From positions 124,001 through 188,000 of the forward strand of contig JABFQY010000003.1 in the NCBI GenBank assembly GCA_013141415.1: a DNA stretch of 64,000 nt, in the 5' to 3' direction. The stretch comes from Kiritimatiellaceae bacterium. GTDB lineage: Bacteria; Verrucomicrobiota; Kiritimatiellia; Kiritimatiellales; Tichowtungiaceae. Shown here piece after piece: positions 1 to 8,247 of the stretch (position 1 is its first letter; the number at the start of each line of letters is the position of its first letter). The notes under the pieces are model-generated. The model was not told the DNA's origin, made no database searches, and saw nothing but the letters and a program-made list of their open reading frames with translations. The position numbers and the translations under genes were made by a program.

Positions 1-342
1 GACCTGAAATGGAATGACTTCGGCTTCGCCGAGCACTTCCATGGTTTCGGCAACCAGTTCGATTTCGCCGGTTATCAATTTCGGATTAACGGCGGAAGCA
101 TCGCGGGCAACAATCGTGCCGGTAAAACAGCAAACGGTTTCCACGCGCCAGTGTTCGATGTTTTTATAAAACGCCTTGTCTGGGCTGATTACAATCTGCG
201 TAATGCCATAGTGGTCGCGCAGGTCGATGAACAAAACGCCGCCGTGGTCACGGATGGTGTTGACCCAGCCGGAAAGGCGCACGGTCTGTCCGACGTTTTC
301 TTTGCGGAGCTGACCGCAGGTGTGTGTACGAAATTTATGCAT
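1..342 (-). CDS. aspS: Aspartyl-tRNA synthetase, N-terminal part (cut by window edge)
   Basis: Charges tRNA-Asp (or Asp/Asn non-discriminating). Only the first ~114 codons lie in the window; the gene runs off the left edge. The visible part is the OB-fold anticodon-binding domain, with the typical opening THTCGQLR, then VRLSGWVNTIRDHGG and FIDLRDHYGITQIV. I chose the ATG at 342 because a GGA lies 7 nt upstream and the family usually opens just before xCGxL. An in-frame ATG at 354 is possible but has no Shine-Dalgarno. It follows hisS on the same strand with a 44-nt gap holding a hairpin repeat, so the two synthetases are probably co-transcribed behind HU. Confidence 0.95.
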   Translation of the reverse strand, partial: MHKFRTHTCGQLRKENVGQTVRLSGWVNTIRDHGGVLFIDLRDHYGITQIVISPDKAFYKNIEHWRVETVCCFTGTIVARDASAVNPKLITGEIELVAETMEVLGEAEVIPFQV

Positions 343-366
343 AATTGATTCCATTTGTTTGTGCAG

Positions 367-389
367 GGGCGGGATGAGTCCCGCCCTTA
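367..389 (-). repeat. Palindromic repeat overlapping the hisS stop codon
   Basis: GGGCGGGA (367-374) and TCCCGCCC (379-386) form a perfect 8-bp stem with a TGAG loop. Read on the minus strand the unit begins TGTAAGGGCGGG, and its TAA is the hisS stop codon. It may act as an mRNA hairpin between hisS and aspS. No T-run follows, so a strong terminator is unlikely. It resembles the repeats at the 3' ends of phoR and the mevalonate decarboxylase gene. Confidence 0.7.
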
Positions 390-1631
390 CAGAAGTTCCA
401 TCAGTTCAGGCAATTCGACTTCCCGTTGAGAGCCGTCGGCCATGTTTTTCAAAACAAAAGTTCCTTTTTGAAGCTCGGTGTCGCCGCGAATGATCACAGC
501 TTTTGCACCGACCTTGTCGGCGCGGCGCATCTGTGCCTGAACCTTGCGCGCAGTCAGTTCCATTTCGCAGGCAATGCCGCGCTGACGGAGCATTTGGAGC
601 AGAAGTAGATTTTCATTCAAGGCTGCTTCGCCGAGCGAAACAATAAAAACCGGTTGAGGCGGTGCAAACTGTTCGGCCATGATTCCGGTGGCTTCAAGTG
701 CGGCAATAACCCGCTCGACACCCATCGCAAAGCCGACGCCATCGACAGAACGTCCGCCGACATCAATGCGGTAGCGTCCGCCGCCAGCCAGTGCATTCTG
801 TGCGCCGAGACCACCATGCACGACTTCCCAAACGGTGTGGACGTAGTAATCGAGGCCGCGAACAAGTGAAGCATCCACTTCGACATCGATTTCCAGTTTT
901 TTCAGCGTTGCAATTACCGTGTCGAGATAGGCGCGGGATTCCGCGCTCATAAACTCGATGACCGGCGGAACGCCGGCAATGACTTTTTTAACCACCTCAT
1001 CTTTGGAATCGAGCAGACGCAATACATTGGTTTCAAACCGCTGTTGCGCTTCTTCCGGTAGTTCGCTCAAGCGCGGACGAATGGCTTCGCGCAACCCGTT
1101 GACTACGGCGGCGCGATCTTCGGGAAGTCCGATGGTATTGAGGCGGATTCTGGCGCCTTTAAGTCCCCACGCGGCCAGCAAATGAACCTGCAGAGCGATG
1201 ACTTCGGCGTCGGCCAGCGGATTCGGCGCGCCGACCGCTTCGAGACCGATCTGATGAAACTGGCGTTTACGACCGGCCTGCGGGCGTTCGCAACGGAACA
1301 TAGGGCCCATGTAGAAAATACGCGCATTGGCGGTTTCTTCGCCACCGGAAGCAACATAGCGGATGGCACCGGCGGTTCCTTCGGGGCGCAACGACAGCTT
1401 GCGTCCGCCGCGATCTTCCAGCGTGTACATCTCTTTTGTTACCACATCGGTCGTGTCACCGAGCGAATGAGTAAAAAGTTCGAGTTTTTCGAGGATGGGT
1501 GTGCGAATCTCCGAAAAACGATAACGCGCGAAAATTTCGCGCGCCCGCTGTTCGATCATTTGCCAGAGTGCGATGTCCGGAGGTGCAATATCGGACATAC
1601 CCTGGATGGGTTGGTGCGATGTGGAGGCCAT
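387..1631 (-). CDS. hisS: Histidyl-tRNA synthetase
   Basis: Class II synthetase of 414 residues, close to the usual 420-430. Motif 2 is seen as GPMFRCERPQAGRKRQFHQ near residues 108-126. The histidine-specific motifs follow as VRGLDYYVHTVWE near 258 and AGGGRYRIDVGG near 283, with motif 3 GVGFAMGVERV near 300 and a C-terminal anticodon-binding domain. The second HisRS motif is a little divergent: RYRIDVGG replaces the common RYDGLVE. The ATG lies 3 nt from the stop of the HU gene, so the two are very likely co-transcribed and translationally coupled. The stop codon lies in a palindromic repeat. Confidence 0.97.
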   Translation of the reverse strand: MASTSHQPIQGMSDIAPPDIALWQMIEQRAREIFARYRFSEIRTPILEKLELFTHSLGDTTDVVTKEMYTLEDRGGRKLSLRPEGTAGAIRYVASGGEETANARIFYMGPMFRCERPQAGRKRQFHQIGLEAVGAPNPLADAEVIALQVHLLAAWGLKGARIRLNTIGLPEDRAAVVNGLREAIRPRLSELPEEAQQRFETNVLRLLDSKDEVVKKVIAGVPPVIEFMSAESRAYLDTVIATLKKLEIDVEVDASLVRGLDYYVHTVWEVVHGGLGAQNALAGGGRYRIDVGGRSVDGVGFAMGVERVIAALEATGIMAEQFAPPQPVFIVSLGEAALNENLLLLQMLRQRGIACEMELTARKVQAQMRRADKVGAKAVIIRGDTELQKGTFVLKNMADGSQREVELPELMELL

Positions 1632-1634
1632 GGT

Positions 1635-1916
1635 CTAGATGCCGGTAATCTTCTGCTTCATGATTTTGCCGGGCTTGAATTTGACGACACGACGCTCGGG
1701 AATCGTTACAACATCTTCCGGCTTATTGGGATTGCGCCCGATACGGGCTTTCCGGACATTGATTTCAAAGACACCGAAGTTGCGGAATTCAACGGTTTCG
1801 TTCTTCTGTAACGCTTCGACAATGTAGTCCAGTGATTTCTGAAGGATGGCTGCAACATCCTGCTGAATGAGCCCAGTCTCGTCTGCGATACGAACTACTA
1901 AATCTCTTTTTGTCAT
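1635..1916 (-). CDS. HU/IHF-family DNA-binding protein
   Basis: Small nucleoid protein of 93 residues that bends DNA as a dimer. It opens MTKRDLVVRIADETG and carries the family signature FRNFGVFEINVRKARIGRNP, including the proline-tipped beta-arm region. I chose the ATG at 1916, preceded by GGTGGA, over an in-frame GTG at 1925. It is the first gene of the HU-hisS-aspS unit, and an 18-bp palindrome lies about 30 nt upstream of its start. Sequence alone does not separate HU from IHF-alpha, so no symbol is given. Confidence 0.95.
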   Translation of the reverse strand: MTKRDLVVRIADETGLIQQDVAAILQKSLDYIVEALQKNETVEFRNFGVFEINVRKARIGRNPNKPEDVVTIPERRVVKFKPGKIMKQKITGI

Positions 1917-1947
1917 GGTGTCCACCGATCCCTTTCGAATTGTCTAG

Positions 1948-1965
1948 GCTGTAACAAGTTACAGC
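1948..1965. promoter_or_regulatory. 18-bp palindrome upstream of HU-hisS-aspS
   Basis: GCTGTAAC-AA-GTTACAGC is a perfect inverted repeat with 8-bp arms, in the short gap upstream of the HU gene. Its place in the promoter region suggests a dimeric repressor or activator site. There is no T-run, so it is not a terminator. The binding protein is unknown. Confidence 0.5.
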
Positions 1966-2031
1966 TTCAAACAGGCCGCCAATCTTAGTGCGGCTATGCG
2001 TACGGTCAAGCCCTATTCCGAAACGTTTTGT

Positions 2032-2628
2032 TCAACGCGCAGAAATTCCATGAAAAATCAGCGCCACGATCATTCCGAGAAAGGTCAGCAGCGCGAGCGT
2101 TTTGTTAAACAGGTAGAAGGTGTCGGTTGGTTTAACCATAAGCACAGGTACTCCCGCCTCAATGTGCGTCGAAGGCACAACCAGAATCCGGGTAACCACA
2201 CCGCGTAAAATTTCTTCGCCGTGCGTAGTGGTCCAGGTGACATCGGCGTTTTTGGCGTTACACGCCTCCAAATCAGACCGGGCTTTCATCAGGACGCTCA
2301 GCTTTTCTTCGACTGCCGCGTCTTTGGCCGCCTTAGCGGCTTCAAAAGCGGCTTCGGCTTCGGTCACTTTGGCGCGATAGCCTTCGTCGTAAAGGCTGGC
2401 CAGCGGCACCGCATTCCCTTTGATCTCATCCCCCGGCTTGACCAGAATGTCTTTTACAACGCCGGAAACTTTAAAGGGAACAGGGATTTCCAGCGGATGC
2501 CTCTTCAAAACCTTTTCGGTCGGGAACCATGCATCACGAATAGACCAGACACAGAGAAATCCGCAAAAGACGGCGGCGACCATGAAATCTTTTGTTCCTT
2601 TAACCTGACTGAATCTGCCTTTTGCCAT
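2032..2628 (-). CDS. Membrane protein with biotinyl/lipoyl-like (HlyD-type) domain
   Basis: 198 residues with a hydrophobic segment near 14-31, a central region with a short coiled coil (about 85-120, rich in Glu/Ala/Lys), and a C-terminal hydrophobic segment near 172-194. The part IPVPFKVSGVVKDILVKPGDEIKG looks like the barrel-sandwich half-motif of HlyD/biotinyl-lipoyl proteins, and a second half, EEILRGVVTRILVVPSTHIEAG, follows the coiled coil. This is the layout of a membrane-fusion protein, but it is very short and no transporter lies next to it. A strong GAGGGG site precedes the ATG. It is last in the tyrA-proS unit, 21 nt after proS. The specific role is unknown. Confidence 0.75.
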   Translation of the reverse strand: MAKGRFSQVKGTKDFMVAAVFCGFLCVWSIRDAWFPTEKVLKRHPLEIPVPFKVSGVVKDILVKPGDEIKGNAVPLASLYDEGYRAKVTEAEAAFEAAKAAKDAAVEEKLSVLMKARSDLEACNAKNADVTWTTTHGEEILRGVVTRILVVPSTHIEAGVPVLMVKPTDTFYLFNKTLALLTFLGMIVALIFHGISAR

Positions 2629-2649
2629 GTCGTGCCCCTCAGTAATGGA

Positions 2650-4152
2650 TTAATAACTTTTTGCAAAAACCACGCGGCCTAAGCTCGGACGTCCGCTAAC
2701 GACGCAGGTTCCGGCTCCGCTTTGTGCATAGTCGAACGGAATGCAACGGATCGTCACAGACAATTCGTCATTAATTTTCTGTTCGGTTTCTTCGGTTCCG
2801 TCCCAGTGCGCCAATGCAAATCCGCCGCGGCCTTTGAAAAATTCAACAAACTCGTCCCAGCTGTCAATCGTGCGGGTATTTTCCGCACGGAATGTGCAGG
2901 CCCGGTCAAAAAGATTTTTCTGCATATCGGCGAGCACATCGGCGATTGCCGCCACGAACTCGGCGCGGGGCTGTCCGTATTTTTCTTTTGCACCTTTATC
3001 ACGGCGCGCCACATACACGCCGCCGTTCTCCATATCGCGCGGGCCGATTTCCACACGCACCGGAATTCCCTTCTTAACCCACTGCCAGCCCTTTTCGCCG
3101 GCATTGATGTCGCGACCATCGACGACCACTTCAACCGGGCGTCCGTCATAGTGCTGTGCGCGGAGCATGGCGGCGGTTTCATTGCAGTACTGCATAATCT
3201 TTTCTTTGTCGGCGTCGTTACGGATGATCGGCAAAATCACTACATGCGACGGAGCCAGCCGCGGCGGCATAATCATGCCGTCATCATCGGCATGAGTCAT
3301 AATCATTCCGCCGATCAGCCGCGTTGAGACGCCCCACGATGTAGTCCATGCGGTTTCCACCTTACCTTCGCGTGACTGAAATTCGATGCCCGAAGCTTTG
3401 GCAAAATTCTGACCGAGGAAGTGGCTCGTTCCTGCCTGAAGCGCCTTGCAGTCCTGCATCAGCGCCTCAATGCAAAGTGTATTCACCGCGCCGGGAAAGC
3501 GCTCACCAGCGGTCTTTTCACCGGTCAAAACCGGCATCGCCATATAGTCTTCAGCGAACTGCTTATAGACGTTCAGCATCTTGACGGTTTCTTCCCACGC
3601 TTCTTCTTTCGTCTCGTGAACAGTGTGCCCTTCCTGCCAGAGAAATTCCGCCGTGCGCAGAAAAAGCCGCGTACGCATTTCCCAGCGAACTACGTTAGCC
3701 CATTGGTTGATCAGGATCGGCAGATCGCGGTAGCTTTGCACCCATTTAGCGTAGGTCGCGCCGATAATGGTTTCAGACGTTGGACGAACCACCAGCGGCT
3801 CCTCCAGTTCACCAGCCGGAATCAGTTTACCACTCGGACCGACTTCAAGACGATGATGCGTGACCACCGCACATTCCTTGGCAAACCCCTCGACGTGTTC
3901 GGCTTCTTTCTCCAGATAACTCAGCGGAATGAAAAGCGGGAAATAGGCATTCACATGACCGGTTGCCTTGAAATAACGATCCAGTGCTGTGCGGATATTT
4001 TCCCACAGCGCGTAGCCCCATGGTTTAATCACCATGCAACCGCGAACATCACTGTTCTCAGCCAGCTCAGCGGCACGCACCACCTGCTGATACCACTCCG
4101 GATAATTCTCTTCCCGCGTCGGGGAAATTGCTGTCTTCACCTGTTTATTCAT
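2650..4152 (-). CDS. proS: Prolyl-tRNA synthetase, archaeal/eukaryotic-type
   Basis: Charges tRNA-Pro. At 500 residues, opening near EENYPEWYQQVVRAAELAE and with VRGCMVIKPWGYALWENI, it belongs to the short ProRS type without the ~180-residue editing insertion of E. coli-type ProRS. Class II features include VVRPTSETIIGATYAKWVQ, the RTRLFLRTAEFLWQEGHT block (motif 2) and a C-terminal domain with Cys residues. The start overlaps the stop of the cmk-plsC gene by 8 nt, so translation is probably coupled. Confidence 0.97.
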   Translation of the reverse strand: MNKQVKTAISPTREENYPEWYQQVVRAAELAENSDVRGCMVIKPWGYALWENIRTALDRYFKATGHVNAYFPLFIPLSYLEKEAEHVEGFAKECAVVTHHRLEVGPSGKLIPAGELEEPLVVRPTSETIIGATYAKWVQSYRDLPILINQWANVVRWEMRTRLFLRTAEFLWQEGHTVHETKEEAWEETVKMLNVYKQFAEDYMAMPVLTGEKTAGERFPGAVNTLCIEALMQDCKALQAGTSHFLGQNFAKASGIEFQSREGKVETAWTTSWGVSTRLIGGMIMTHADDDGMIMPPRLAPSHVVILPIIRNDADKEKIMQYCNETAAMLRAQHYDGRPVEVVVDGRDINAGEKGWQWVKKGIPVRVEIGPRDMENGGVYVARRDKGAKEKYGQPRAEFVAAIADVLADMQKNLFDRACTFRAENTRTIDSWDEFVEFFKGRGGFALAHWDGTEETEQKINDELSVTIRCIPFDYAQSGAGTCVVSGRPSLGRVVFAKSY

Positions 4153-5482
4153 GAATCAGTCCCTTCTCAAAATTTTCCTTCAGATCCGCAATACGCTTCA
4201 TAATCAGCTCGCCGATCAGGCCGTAGGCATCGCGTCCTTCGCCCAGCCCGCGGATTTCTTCCTGCGTGATCAGGTTTCCGAAGATCACGGAAACTGGATT
4301 GGGCTTCCATCCCTCGCTGTGCTTAGACCATGCCTCGTAAGAGCCGTGGATATAAACAGGCACCACCGGAGCATTGCCCTTGGCAACCAAAAAACCGATT
4401 CCCGGCTTCGGCGGCTGAAGAGTTCCGTCAACCGAACGGGTTCCTTCGGGGAACAGCGCCACAGAAGCTCCATCTTTCAACAGCGCAATGGCCGTTTTCA
4501 TCGCCTTTATATCGCCCTTGTCGCGATCCAGCGGAATCACGCCGACCTTATGCAAAAACCAGTTCATGAACCCTTTTTTAAACAGCGTATCACGGGCCAT
4601 GAAATGAGTCATTCGCGTCCGGTAGGTGCAGGCTCCAACCGCCGGAGGATCGATGTAGCTGGCGTGGTTCGAGGCGATAATCACCCCGCCGGTCTTGGGC
4701 ACATTCTGCAGTCCGTAAAATTTAATCCGGTTCTTGAGCTGCAGGCAGATCAGAAAAAAATTACAGGTCATGCTGTACCAGATCGGGTTGATCATTTTAT
4801 CGTTGCGCGGCTTTTCCAGCTCCGCAATACGCCCCATCAGAATCCGGGTGACTTCTTCGATATCGTGTCCCGACGTATCAATCACATAAGCGCCAACGGC
4901 AATTTTCAGCGGAGCGGTCTTGCGCGACGAATCCTTCTGATCACGCCGCTGAAGTGATTCGAGAACTTCCTGCGCTTTCTCTGTTTCTCCGCTTGCCACC
5001 AGTTCCGCGTGACGGCGCTTGGCCCGCTCTTCCGGATTGGCATCCAGATAAAATTTGTACGGCGTTTTCGGAAATACTACCGAAGCAATGTCGCGGCCTT
5101 CCATCGCCAGCGATCCGAGCTTTTTCAGTTTACGCAGACGGGCGACCACAAATGTGCGCACCGCCGGCATCGCCGCAATATCCGAAACCGCTTCGCGTAC
5201 TTCCTTGCCGCGCAGCGCTTCACCCGGCTCAACGCCGTCAATCGTGAAAGCAACCGCACCGTTACGCACTTCAAACTTCCACTTAGACTTCAGCAGAACC
5301 GGCAGAACCAGTAGCGGGTTTTTCGTATTCACGCCTTCCTGAATCATCTTCCATGTCACACCGCGATACAACGCGCCGGAATCCACATAGATGCAGTTCA
5401 TCCGCTTCGCCACTTCCCGCGTCACCGTGGATTTTCCCGATGCCGCCGGACCGTCAATTGCAATAATCCGTTGTCTGTTCAT
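4145..5482 (-). CDS. Fused cytidylate kinase / 1-acylglycerol-3-phosphate acyltransferase
   Basis: Two enzymes in one 445-residue chain. Residues 1 to ~220 are CMP kinase: P-loop GPAASGKST at 11-19, the YVDSGALYRG substrate segment at 32-41, EGRDIASVVFP at 128-137 and the YLDANPEERAKRRHAE lid. Residues ~230-445 are a PlsC-type acyltransferase: NHASYIDP (HX4D, H273/D278), FPEGTRS at 344-350 and VPVYIHG near 374. A short linker around 221-232 joins them. The parts act in nucleotide salvage and in phosphatidic-acid synthesis at the inner membrane face. There is a 4-nt overlap with aroA upstream. aroA-cmk neighbours are common in bacteria; this cmk-plsC fusion is less so. Confidence 0.95.
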   Translation of the reverse strand: MNRQRIIAIDGPAASGKSTVTREVAKRMNCIYVDSGALYRGVTWKMIQEGVNTKNPLLVLPVLLKSKWKFEVRNGAVAFTIDGVEPGEALRGKEVREAVSDIAAMPAVRTFVVARLRKLKKLGSLAMEGRDIASVVFPKTPYKFYLDANPEERAKRRHAELVASGETEKAQEVLESLQRRDQKDSSRKTAPLKIAVGAYVIDTSGHDIEEVTRILMGRIAELEKPRNDKMINPIWYSMTCNFFLICLQLKNRIKFYGLQNVPKTGGVIIASNHASYIDPPAVGACTYRTRMTHFMARDTLFKKGFMNWFLHKVGVIPLDRDKGDIKAMKTAIALLKDGASVALFPEGTRSVDGTLQPPKPGIGFLVAKGNAPVVPVYIHGSYEAWSKHSEGWKPNPVSVIFGNLITQEEIRGLGEGRDAYGLIGELIMKRIADLKENFEKGLIHE

Positions 5483-6786
5483 TCAACCTTTCCGCCCAGC
5501 CATTCCAAATGGTTCCAAAAATCAGGATAGGATGTCGCCACGCATTCCACCTGCGCCAGTTTGACCGGAGCATTAGCGAATGTCGCCAGCATCGCCATAG
5601 ACATGGCAATCCGGTGGTCGCCGTGCGAATCCAGCGGCTCCTTCGGTGCGTGCAGTCTTGCCGGACCGTGAATCGTCATGCCATCGGCGTGTTCATCCAC
5701 TTCGACGCCGAAGGCCCGCAGATGCGCCGCCGTCACCGCAATACGATCCGACTCCTTCACCCGCAGTTCCGCTGCATCACGGATTACCGTATCGCCGCTG
5801 GCCAATGCGCCGGTTACCGCCAGCATCGGCAGTTCATCAATCAAATTAGGAATTTCATCGCCACCGGTTTCTGTGCCGTGCAGCTGTGTGCCGCGTACAA
5901 GCACCGTACCGATCGGATCGCCCTCTTCTTCAGTAATTTCAATTTCGATCAGTGCGCCCATCCGTTTCAAGACATCCAGCAGCGCTGTGCGGCGCGGATT
6001 CAGGCCGACGCCGCGCACAGTCAATTCTGCGCCGGGACGCGCCGCAACCGCCGCGATCCAGAATGCCGCGCTCGAAAAATCACCCGGCACTGTCATCCGG
6101 CGCGCCTTGATTTGCGGGCCTGCCGGACCGAACCCTTGCAAACTGATTTCCGACCCATTGATGTGTAACGGAATTTCCAATGCCTGAAAAAGTTTTTCCG
6201 TATGGTCGCGCGTCGGGCGCGGCTCGATCACCGTTGTTTTGCCTTCCGCAAAAAGTCCGGCCAGCAAGATGCAGGATTTCACCTGCGCCGAGGCCATCGG
6301 CAGTTCGTAACGAATACCGTGCAACGGCGTACCGTGAATCGTCAGCGGCAGCGTGCCCTTTTCGCCGGTCAGCTCAATTTTCGCCCCCATCAGCTCCAGC
6401 GGCGTTTTAATGCGACCCATCGGGCGGCGTGAAAGCGAAGCATCGCCGGTCATTGTTACGGTCATCTTCTGCCCCGCCAGCAGGCCGGCCAGCAAGCGGG
6501 TGCCGGTTCCGGAATTGCCCATATCAAGCGGATTGGCCGGTTCTTTGAACTTTCCGCCTGTGCCGGTAATCTTCAGAACATCGCCTTCGAACTTGGCCGA
6601 AGCACCCAGAGAGCACATCGCACTCAGTGTGCTCATGGCGTCTTCACCGCGCAGGAAGCCGTGGACTTCCGACGTGCCCTTCGCCAGTGCCGCCAGCATG
6701 GCGATGCGCTGTGAAACGCTCTTGTCGCCGGGAACGCCCAGCTCACCGCCGAATTTAGAAACAGGATAAATCGTTTTTGAATGCAT
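5479..6786 (-). CDS. aroA: 3-phosphoshikimate 1-carboxyvinyltransferase (EPSP synthase)
   Basis: Sixth step of the shikimate pathway: joins shikimate-3-phosphate and PEP. About 435 residues. It has the N-terminal LGVPGDKSVSQRIAML, the GNSGTGTRLLAGLL loop, LSRRPMGRIKTPL, RPTRDHTEKL and the C-terminal ELRVKESDRIAVTA and GDHRIAMSMAML blocks. I placed the start at the ATG at 6786 (MHSKTIYPVSKF). The in-frame GTG at 6807 lies inside the terminal repeat of the upstream cassette and is unlikely. The gene sits between the cmk-plsC fusion, with which it overlaps by 4 nt, and the GxxExxY gene. tyrA is further upstream, so aromatic amino-acid synthesis is grouped here. Confidence 0.96.
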   Translation of the reverse strand: MHSKTIYPVSKFGGELGVPGDKSVSQRIAMLAALAKGTSEVHGFLRGEDAMSTLSAMCSLGASAKFEGDVLKITGTGGKFKEPANPLDMGNSGTGTRLLAGLLAGQKMTVTMTGDASLSRRPMGRIKTPLELMGAKIELTGEKGTLPLTIHGTPLHGIRYELPMASAQVKSCILLAGLFAEGKTTVIEPRPTRDHTEKLFQALEIPLHINGSEISLQGFGPAGPQIKARRMTVPGDFSSAAFWIAAVAARPGAELTVRGVGLNPRRTALLDVLKRMGALIEIEITEEEGDPIGTVLVRGTQLHGTETGGDEIPNLIDELPMLAVTGALASGDTVIRDAAELRVKESDRIAVTAAHLRAFGVEVDEHADGMTIHGPARLHAPKEPLDSHGDHRIAMSMAMLATFANAPVKLAQVECVATSYPDFWNHLEWLGGKVE

Positions 6787-6793
6787 AATTTTA

Positions 6794-7238
6794 CCCGCAG
6801 AATACACAGAACTACACAGAACCTTTATCTTGGGTCAGAATAAATCTTTCATGTTCAAGTTTCGGATGATGCCCGAAATTGATCAAAAGACCCACTTCTA
6901 ATCCGGTTGCGTTTAAATAATTCAACGTCTGAGATCGATCCTTATTTGCTAATTGGTCAGTTGCCTTAATCTCCAGAATAATTTTGCCAAAACAGACGAA
7001 GTCGGCCTTGTAAATTTGATCCAGTGGTTGTCCCTTATAACTGAGCGGCAGGATTTTTTGCGGTTCGTGCGGGATTCCCTGAAGCTTGAATTCGATCGCC
7101 AGACACTCCTGATAAACCGCCTCTAAAAATCCGCATCCTTTTTCTTTATAGACCTCAAAGCAGGCTCCGAGAATCCGGTATGTTTCTTCTTTAAATATAA
7201 ATTCGCCCATTTCTGTGTCTTTCTGCGTGTTCTGCGGG
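6794..7238. mobile_element. GxxExxY cassette bounded by 28-bp terminal inverted repeats
   Basis: The ends are an imperfect inverted repeat. The left end begins CCCGCAGAATACACAG at 6794, and the right end, read on the other strand from 7238, begins CCCGCAGAACACGCAG. I count 24 of 28 positions identical. The segment exactly fills the tyrA-aroA gap: it ends one base before the tyrA stop triplet and begins 7 nt from the aroA ATG. The only gene inside is the GxxExxY protein. No transposase is present, so movement would need help in trans or another mechanism. Calling it mobile is an inference. Confidence 0.6.
6812..7210 (-). CDS. GxxExxY-family protein
   Basis: 132 residues, with the family motif visible as GFLEAVYQECL and later YKADFVCFGKIILEIKA, LNYLNATGLEVGLLINFG and LEHERF. 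The D..E.K arrangement (ADFVCF then LEIKA) resembles the core of PD-(D/E)XK nuclease folds; function is unproven. I start at the ATG at 7210 (MGEFIFKEETY). The upstream extension to 7315 would run into tyrA and through the terminal repeat (reading NTQKDTE). Members of this family are often found beside CACAGA/CACGGA repeats, as here. It interrupts what would otherwise be a tyrA-aroA operon. Confidence 0.9.
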   Translation of the reverse strand: MGEFIFKEETYRILGACFEVYKEKGCGFLEAVYQECLAIEFKLQGIPHEPQKILPLSYKGQPLDQIYKADFVCFGKIILEIKATDQLANKDRSQTLNYLNATGLEVGLLINFGHHPKLEHERFILTQDKGSV

Positions 7239-8075
7239 CTATTGCAACAGCTCCTTGCGTTTGTCACGGGCGGCGGCGAACCAGTTGGCCAGCTTTTCGC
7301 CATCCCCTTCATCAATCAGCGCGGAAAGAGCATCGAGCTGTCCGCGAAAAGTGGACAGCGCCGCTTTCAGCGCGGGTGTATTGGTGCGAACGATATCGCT
7401 CCAGACCTGCGGCGAGCCTTCGGCGATGCGCGTCGTATCGCGGAATCCGCTGCCGCAAAATAAACCGTTGTCGCCTGCCGAAAGCGCCAGTGCGGCCGCA
7501 ACAACGTGCGGCAGATGGCTGGTTGCCGCCAGAATGCGGTCATGCGAAACAGCATCCATAACCGTCACCAGCGACCCCGCGCTTTTCCAAAGATTGGAAA
7601 CCTTTTCAATCGACGTTTCATCCGCCAGCATCGGTGGCGTCACGACGGTCACCGCGCCTGCATATAAATCGGCATTACCCGCCTCAATGCCCTGCTGCTC
7701 CGAGCCGCAAATTGGATGAGAGCCGATAAACTCCACATTCATTCCTTCAAGCGCACCAATCATCAGGCGGTTCAGCGCCTCTTTGGTACTGCCGACATCC
7801 GTGAGAATGGCGCCGGGTTTAAGTCCGGCACGGCAGGCTTTGGCCAGTTCAGGAATGGTTAATACCGGCACACAAAGAACCACGATGTCGGCATCCCTGA
7901 CCGCTTCGGCCGGATCGGCGAAGACCGCATCCGCAATACCAAGATTCAGGGCCGCTTCACGGGTTTCCTGACGACGGGCATAGGCATGGATGCGTACCGG
8001 TACGTTGCGCTTTCTCAGCGCAAGTCCCAGCGACGAGCCCATCAGTCCGCTTCCTACTATTGCAATGGTCTGCAT
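7239..8075 (-). CDS. tyrA: Prephenate (or arogenate) dehydrogenase
   Basis: Oxidative decarboxylation of prephenate to 4-hydroxyphenylpyruvate in tyrosine synthesis, NAD(P)-dependent. 278 residues. The Rossmann motif GSGLMGSSLGLALRK is at 8-22, followed by DADIVVLCVPV, TDVGSTKE, the catalytic-region FIGSHPICGSEQQGIEAG and SHLPHVVAAAL. There is no chorismate mutase or ACT domain, so this is the monofunctional form. It is the first gene of the minus-strand unit that leads to aroA, cmk-plsC and proS. The next gene, at 8248, is divergent. Confidence 0.94.
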   Translation of the reverse strand: MQTIAIVGSGLMGSSLGLALRKRNVPVRIHAYARRQETREAALNLGIADAVFADPAEAVRDADIVVLCVPVLTIPELAKACRAGLKPGAILTDVGSTKEALNRLMIGALEGMNVEFIGSHPICGSEQQGIEAGNADLYAGAVTVVTPPMLADETSIEKVSNLWKSAGSLVTVMDAVSHDRILAATSHLPHVVAAALALSAGDNGLFCGSGFRDTTRIAEGSPQVWSDIVRTNTPALKAALSTFRGQLDALSALIDEGDGEKLANWFAAARDKRKELLQ

Positions 8076-8247
8076 ACAACGCTCCTAAGGTGAGCGGGGA
8101 ATCTACAAAACCGGACTCCGGAAACAAAGTAGAAATGCACACCGGCCCGAAAAACCCGGCACCGGAGATTGTCTTTATAATAAGTTTAGCCGGAGTTTTT
8201 AATTGTTATGCGCCGTTCAATTCCGTAGAACCGCCCGACAGTTCCGT

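Noticed and set aside
6786-6807. GTG start for AroA at 6807
   Set aside because: It lies in the terminal repeat of the GxxExxY cassette. The ATG at 6786 matches the family start.
7211-7315. Longer GxxExxY protein starting inside tyrA
   Set aside because: The extra 35 residues come from tyrA DNA in another frame and the terminal repeat. The family begins near MGEFIFKEE.
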